64,000 bases of DNA, taken from Schistosoma haematobium (taxonomy: Eukaryota; Platyhelminthes; Trematoda; Strigeidida; Schistosomatidae). The notes under the pieces are model-generated. The model searched no databases, was not told the origin of the DNA, and saw only the letters and a list, made by a program, of their open reading frames with translations. Shown piece after piece: positions 59,564 through 64,000 of this stretch (position 1 is its first letter; every line of letters starts with the position of its first letter). Made by a program: the position numbers and the translations under genes. The stretch lies in assembly GCF_000699445.3 (NCBI RefSeq), contig NC_067198.1:35740536-35804535 (forward strand), in the 5' to 3' direction.

Positions 59564-60944
59564 TCAAATTTCTGTTTTTCATTTGATTTCAATACTCATT
59601 CATAATATGTATCGATAACCGATTGGAAATTATTATCATAGTCGAAATTATCAATTCAGGACAACACAAACATAGATGTTGGCATTAGAGTTACTCTGAC
59701 AACTACAAAATGCACCATCTTTCATGATCGAGATGTGTTAGGGGAGTCTCAAAATATCCCTCGTCAAAGTCTCTAGAATCCCAGAAATGCCGGAAAATAT
59801 TTTATCTAATCAGTGTTGAATAGAAGCATTTATAAAATGAAGAACTACATGCCAAGATTTTGATTGGGTATCTACCTATATTGCTACTATAATTTATATA
59901 ATTACAGGAATTTTCGTAAACCCAAGGACATGTATAACCCTATAAACATCCTCGTTTTTTTTTTACGTAAACTAACCTTAGAGCAAAGTTCCTACTCGGA
60001 AATCTCACCTTCTCTCAATCGTTCCAGTTGAGGTGTAGAAATAGTTTAGGTTATAGGAGTTGGCTAAGAAGACAGTTTAGGCATATCGGTAGGGTTAGTG
60101 AGTTTTCAGTAAATACATACCATAATTATTGTTCTCTAAGAGTTTAGATAAAACACTCAAAATTCTTTTCAAGAAACTATTGGACAGAAATAGCATACTG
60201 TTTGTAACTTAGTGTACTTCTAGGAAAGTCTCACTTTGTTAAGTTGTTTTTGTCAATAACTGACACTTCTTACTTGGAAGAATTATCCTGATAAAACTTC
60301 TTTAATTCATGTTTTCACACTGTCCTTTTTTATCATTTTTTCTCACTTTTACTTGGCTTACGTTTTTGTGTTCCATGGTCGTTGACTGTTGAAATGGACA
60401 TCTCTCTCGTCCTCGTTTGTCATCAGTGAATAGGGTTGTCAGGTTATCTTCGCGTGAAAAATTTTTCGACTCTGTTTCACACACACAACCATTTTTCTTC
60501 ACTGAATCCTATAATTTACACATGAATTCCATTATAGTTGCATTCTATTTCCCATAAGAACAGATAAAAAAATGTCTACCAACTATGATGTCAGTCCTAA
60601 TTTAATTTGTCTCAGTAATCGGTTTCATTAATAAGTGCTGTAAGCTACTTATTATGTATGTACTTGGGCAATTACCTCAGTTACCGCCTATCATGGACCA
60701 GTTAAAACACATATGTGAAAAGGAAAATTTGTCATGATATCTTCATAGTTAAAATTTTGATTGAAGGGTGATGTATGTGACAAGAGTTTGAATAAGTCTC
60801 CTAGAAAAAACTAACCAATTGATTTAGATGCTCAGGTGAAATTTGTAAACTCACTGAAGTATACGACTAAATTCCATGATGTTTCGCTACTAAAATACAA
60901 CATAATTCATTTTATTTTTCGACAAACCAAATTAAACGGTCGGC

Positions 60945-61190
60945 AATATCGTGGACTGGTTGAACTTAGACATTAACACTGTTGAATGCCGGATCAGTGG
61001 TTTAGGAGTTGCGCGTTCGAGTGCGAGACCGAAGGTCCTGTGGTTCGGGCCCCGCATGGGTGATAATAGATACTGTTGAGGGGTATCGTACTAGGACGAA
61101 GCAGTCGGCCAATGCATCCAGGTTTTCCATGGTGGTCTAGATTAAATCGACTCATGAATTCACCTATTAAATTATGTTAATCTATGAATC
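60945..61190 (+). mobile_element. Hammerhead SINE copy with tRNA-like head
   Basis: ACATTAACACTGTTGAATGCC, GGATCAGTGGTTTAGGAG, GAGACCGAAGGTCC, B-box-like GGTTCGGGCCCCGC, then TACTGTTGAGGGGTATCG-TACTAGGACGAAGCAGTC, then the tail TCTAGATTAAATCGACTC. Nearly full head. The ribozyme is mutated in the core (TTGAGGGG) and in GAAA (GAAG). Confidence 0.8.
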
Positions 61191-61629
61191 AGTTCAGATA
61201 TGATTACAAAACAGGAAAAAAAGTGATATTCGAATATATCGTCTTGAAATATGCAGACATCATCTATTCTGTTGGAACAGAAGCAAATATCAATCAGATA
61301 TTCAGTATTCATTTATATTAGTTTAAAATATGGGAAGATTCTTTACAGTTAACTTTGTACGTAAACTATTGTTGACATGTTGCCTTAGACTACTTGTAAG
61401 TAGTTTGTATTGTTTATAAAATATTTATGACGATTTTAGAATCAGTATATAACGAATTAAGGGGATTTTTAAACTGTTATGATAACGTTGATGTAGATTA
61501 CAATATTTAGTAAAAATAATTAAAACTCAAAACATTTTCGCTTTAATATTAAGACCAGAGTAAGTTGATCAAATCTCAATAAAATCCCAGTTAGCTTAGG
61601 ATTAATTTGTGCACTAAAGTTCCCTATAT

Positions 61630-61965
61630 ATCCCAAGATTAACTCAACCTGTAGCTCTTGTAGAGTTACTGCCAGTCCCAAGTTCGGGTTAAGGAGTGGG
61701 GTTGGGCATGGGGTCGGCAACCGCATCCTGTAGAAAACAACCTCACTTGGTTCGAGTCCCGTAGTGAACACCAACTCTAGGGTGCAAGTACATCTAGCTG
61801 ACAAGTCCCAAATAGGACGAAACCCTCGTCCTGAACTCCACTGCTAACCACCATCCATCTCTGCTTATAATGCTTGTGACTCAAGGTAATATCGAGGCAA
61901 TCCGGACAGGATGCACATATGACAATAAGGGTTGATCAGTCGCAGTCCTAAACATGTGAATATTC
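61630..61965 (+). mobile_element. Full-length Sm-alpha repeat with hammerhead relic
   Basis: About 335 bp, the known Sm-alpha length. The head is tRNA-like: CTGTAGCTCTTGTAGAG, B box GGTTCGAGTCC. The ribozyme at 61787-61846 reads GTACATCTAGCTGACAAG-TCCCAAATAGGACGAAAC ... TCCTGAACTCCACTGC. The 3' region is GCTTGTGACTC ... GGCAATCCGGACAGGATGCAC. Stem II, GAAA and GUC are intact. G8 is changed to A (CUGACAAG), so it is predicted inactive. The minus-strand open frame across it is spurious. Confidence 0.85.
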
Positions 61966-63092
61966 AAACAACCAATACAAAGATGACCAAAATGTTCGAG
62001 GGGGCCGCCACAGAGACAGTTGGTATCCATGTTTTGTGCATATAAATCCAAGCTTATCAAGCACATGTGCTCATATGCCACCTCAGCTCCAAACGATCGA
62101 TGAGAAATGATAAACAAGATATGTCACTAGTTGAGTCCGATTGGGCACCTAACCAGGGGACTTAACTGATAAATCCTTGTCTAAGCCAGAACGACAAATG
62201 TATATACAACAATGATTTGTGTACATTTTATTCCGTTTTTTTTTACAGCTTCTAGTCATTTCTAATCTCACTCGTATAGCAGCTTAGGCAAACGTTTATA
62301 AAGCATATATCTATCTATCTATCGTTGAATCGAACAACCGTAGAATGTTGTAACAAAAATATAATGTGTTGATAAATGCTGACCAATATAGCAAAACTGT
62401 CCCCATCCCTCCTGTCCAATTATCGTCCTGAACTAACTCAATCAGAACGAAAAATCTCCCGACAATATGGAAATCTCTACATAAGAACAATGATCCACAA
62501 TTTTCCCCAATTCATAGTGACCACATAAACATAATTACTCAGAGAAATGAAAGTTCATTTTGGTTTAAGGAATTACTATTAGTAGTAGTAGGAAGAAATA
62601 TTTTCGATCTGTCAACTAGGTCTCATAGTTGTCACTATCACCTCCTTCTCTCTCTCACACACATACATGCATACACCACCGATGTACCAGTAAATGGACA
62701 ACGGTCAATTATATACTCGTTGCCTGACTGAATAATCATCACAATCAGATGTGCGTATGCACGACTAACGTAACAATGTTAGTACATGATATATTCTAAT
62801 GATGAATCTTCTCAGTTTTATATACGAAGGTTACTATTTCTCACCTTAATTAATCTATGACTATCTTAGATATATTCCTTTCCATTTCAACGGTGGAATA
62901 GGGTGGAGCACGAGAAATGTGGTGAAAAAACTTTACCATCTCTATGTATTCACTTGAATGAAAGAATCCAAAATATCCCCAAATCATCTTTGCAGTAAAT
63001 CTAAATCAAAATGTCTAGATATAACTGCGAGCAGATTTAATATCAAGATATCCCCACCCAATTTAAGGATAAAGTACACTGAGTACTTATGA

Positions 63093-63152
<60 letters not shown>

Positions 63153-64000
63153 TGTGTGGTCTGTCGATGCAGAATACATATGTACAAGTTGATATTTTGT
63201 ATACCTGATATAGCTCACAGCTAATAATCTCAAGGACAAGTATTTTATATGTGTTCTTATTGACAGACACGACACTGGTAACAAATATTTCATTAAACAT
63301 GACAATTATTATTTGATACTAGTCAAAATCTTAGATCACTTTGTTCCCAATCTACGTATCACAAGTTTAAGTCGATCTCAATCGATGCTGTATGGACAGT
63401 CAATCAGGCAGCATGGCATTAGCCAACACATGAAGCTTGTACGCAGTAAAATATACTGTACCCTTGTAAATATCATTCTGTCATAATTGATACAGTGGGT
63501 TTGTTGATAAGATAATTCAGTTCGATATGATCGCAGATGTCATGTAAGTCAATGAAAGTGACAAGTGCTTTCTGTCAACAAATGTTTTTTTAATGTTTGT
63601 TTTTAAACAAACATCGTCCATCTGGAAAATAAGAGTGAAGTCGATTTCATGATGAGAAATTCTTGATATCCATTGTTTTATGCAAAATTTTCCCAGGGAG
63701 ATCTAATTAATAATTTAACATCTTGTAAACTCGGGTTGTTAAATCAAAATACAAATTCATTACATTGAATTTGATTTATGGTGTGAACAGAAACTCACCA
63801 AAGAGATTAAATAGTTATCTTTGTTCACTGCTCCTACCTTCATCATACGTCTAGAATTCTCCGTACCAAACAAACGTATTCAGCGTTTACTTCTACTATG
63901 ATCTTAATCTCTAGTGTTTTACAGACATCTGAATGCAAAAATTCTCCACAACTTTGTTGATCTGATACCGTCTAGTAAAAACTTATTTGAGTTGCCGTAT
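61966..64000. other. AT-rich non-coding DNA
   Basis: No gene recognised. A block near 63395-63425 has tRNA-like words (CAATCAGGCAGCATGGC) but no complete cloverleaf. Confidence 0.4.
63097..63150. repeat. (AT)n microsatellite
   Basis: About 27 AT units. The Tyr/Ile-repeat open frames on the minus strand are artefacts of this array. Confidence 0.95.

Noticed and set aside
63043..63305. Tyr/Ile-repeat open frames
   Set aside because: They result from translating the (AT)n array at 63097-63150 in two frames.

Overview
The window is eukaryotic, AT-rich and intron-bearing DNA that reads as a blood-fluke genome (genus Schistosoma; species not decided). The evidence is the repeat content: Sm-alpha-type hammerhead ribozyme repeats, tRNA-derived SINEs, fragments of RTE-clade and CR1-like non-LTR retrotransposons, and many ATT/ACT/CAT microsatellites. 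There are no prokaryotic features, no CRISPR array and no canonical rRNA or tRNA gene.

One protein-coding gene can be supported. It is a plus-strand DM-domain (doublesex/mab-3 related, DMRT) transcription factor in three phase-0 exons: 36073-37116, 41559-42125 and 43031-45463. The conceptual product is 1347 residues. It carries two DM zinc modules with identical ligand spacing. The first is split by intron 1 directly after its last zinc ligand; the second lies at the end of exon 2. The remainder is low-complexity sequence (Thr, Asn, His, Ala and Asp/Glu tracts). A polyadenylation signal follows at 45649.

The flanks, 1-36 kb and 46-64 kb, are gene-poor. They hold six minus- or plus-strand fragments of one RTE-like element (9.1, 11.0, 12.0, 19.8, 27.5 and 54 kb; the last still has a 333-codon reverse transcriptase reading frame). 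They also hold about 25 copies, mostly decayed, of a tRNA-like SINE whose 3' part folds as a type I hammerhead ribozyme, and about ten Sm-alpha-type hammerhead copies. Other structures are a large foldback element with a GC-rich core (10.08-10.79 kb), a Penelope-like inverted repeat (20.3-20.6 kb, with a single-arm copy at 34.9-35.1 kb), and many simple repeats. Intron 1 of the DM gene is itself a repeat trap: two hammerhead SINE groups, an inverted pair of Sm-alpha copies, and the 5' end of a CR1-like retrotransposon.

The most interesting signals are the double-DM gene with its frame-preserving middle exon, and the two ribozyme repeat families. One SINE copy (5801-5943) has a consensus hammerhead core and a perfect 13-bp target-site duplication. 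A subfamily shares a single core change (C3 to G) that should inactivate the ribozyme. One copy keeps the tandem ribozyme-unit-ribozyme layout expected of a retrozyme.
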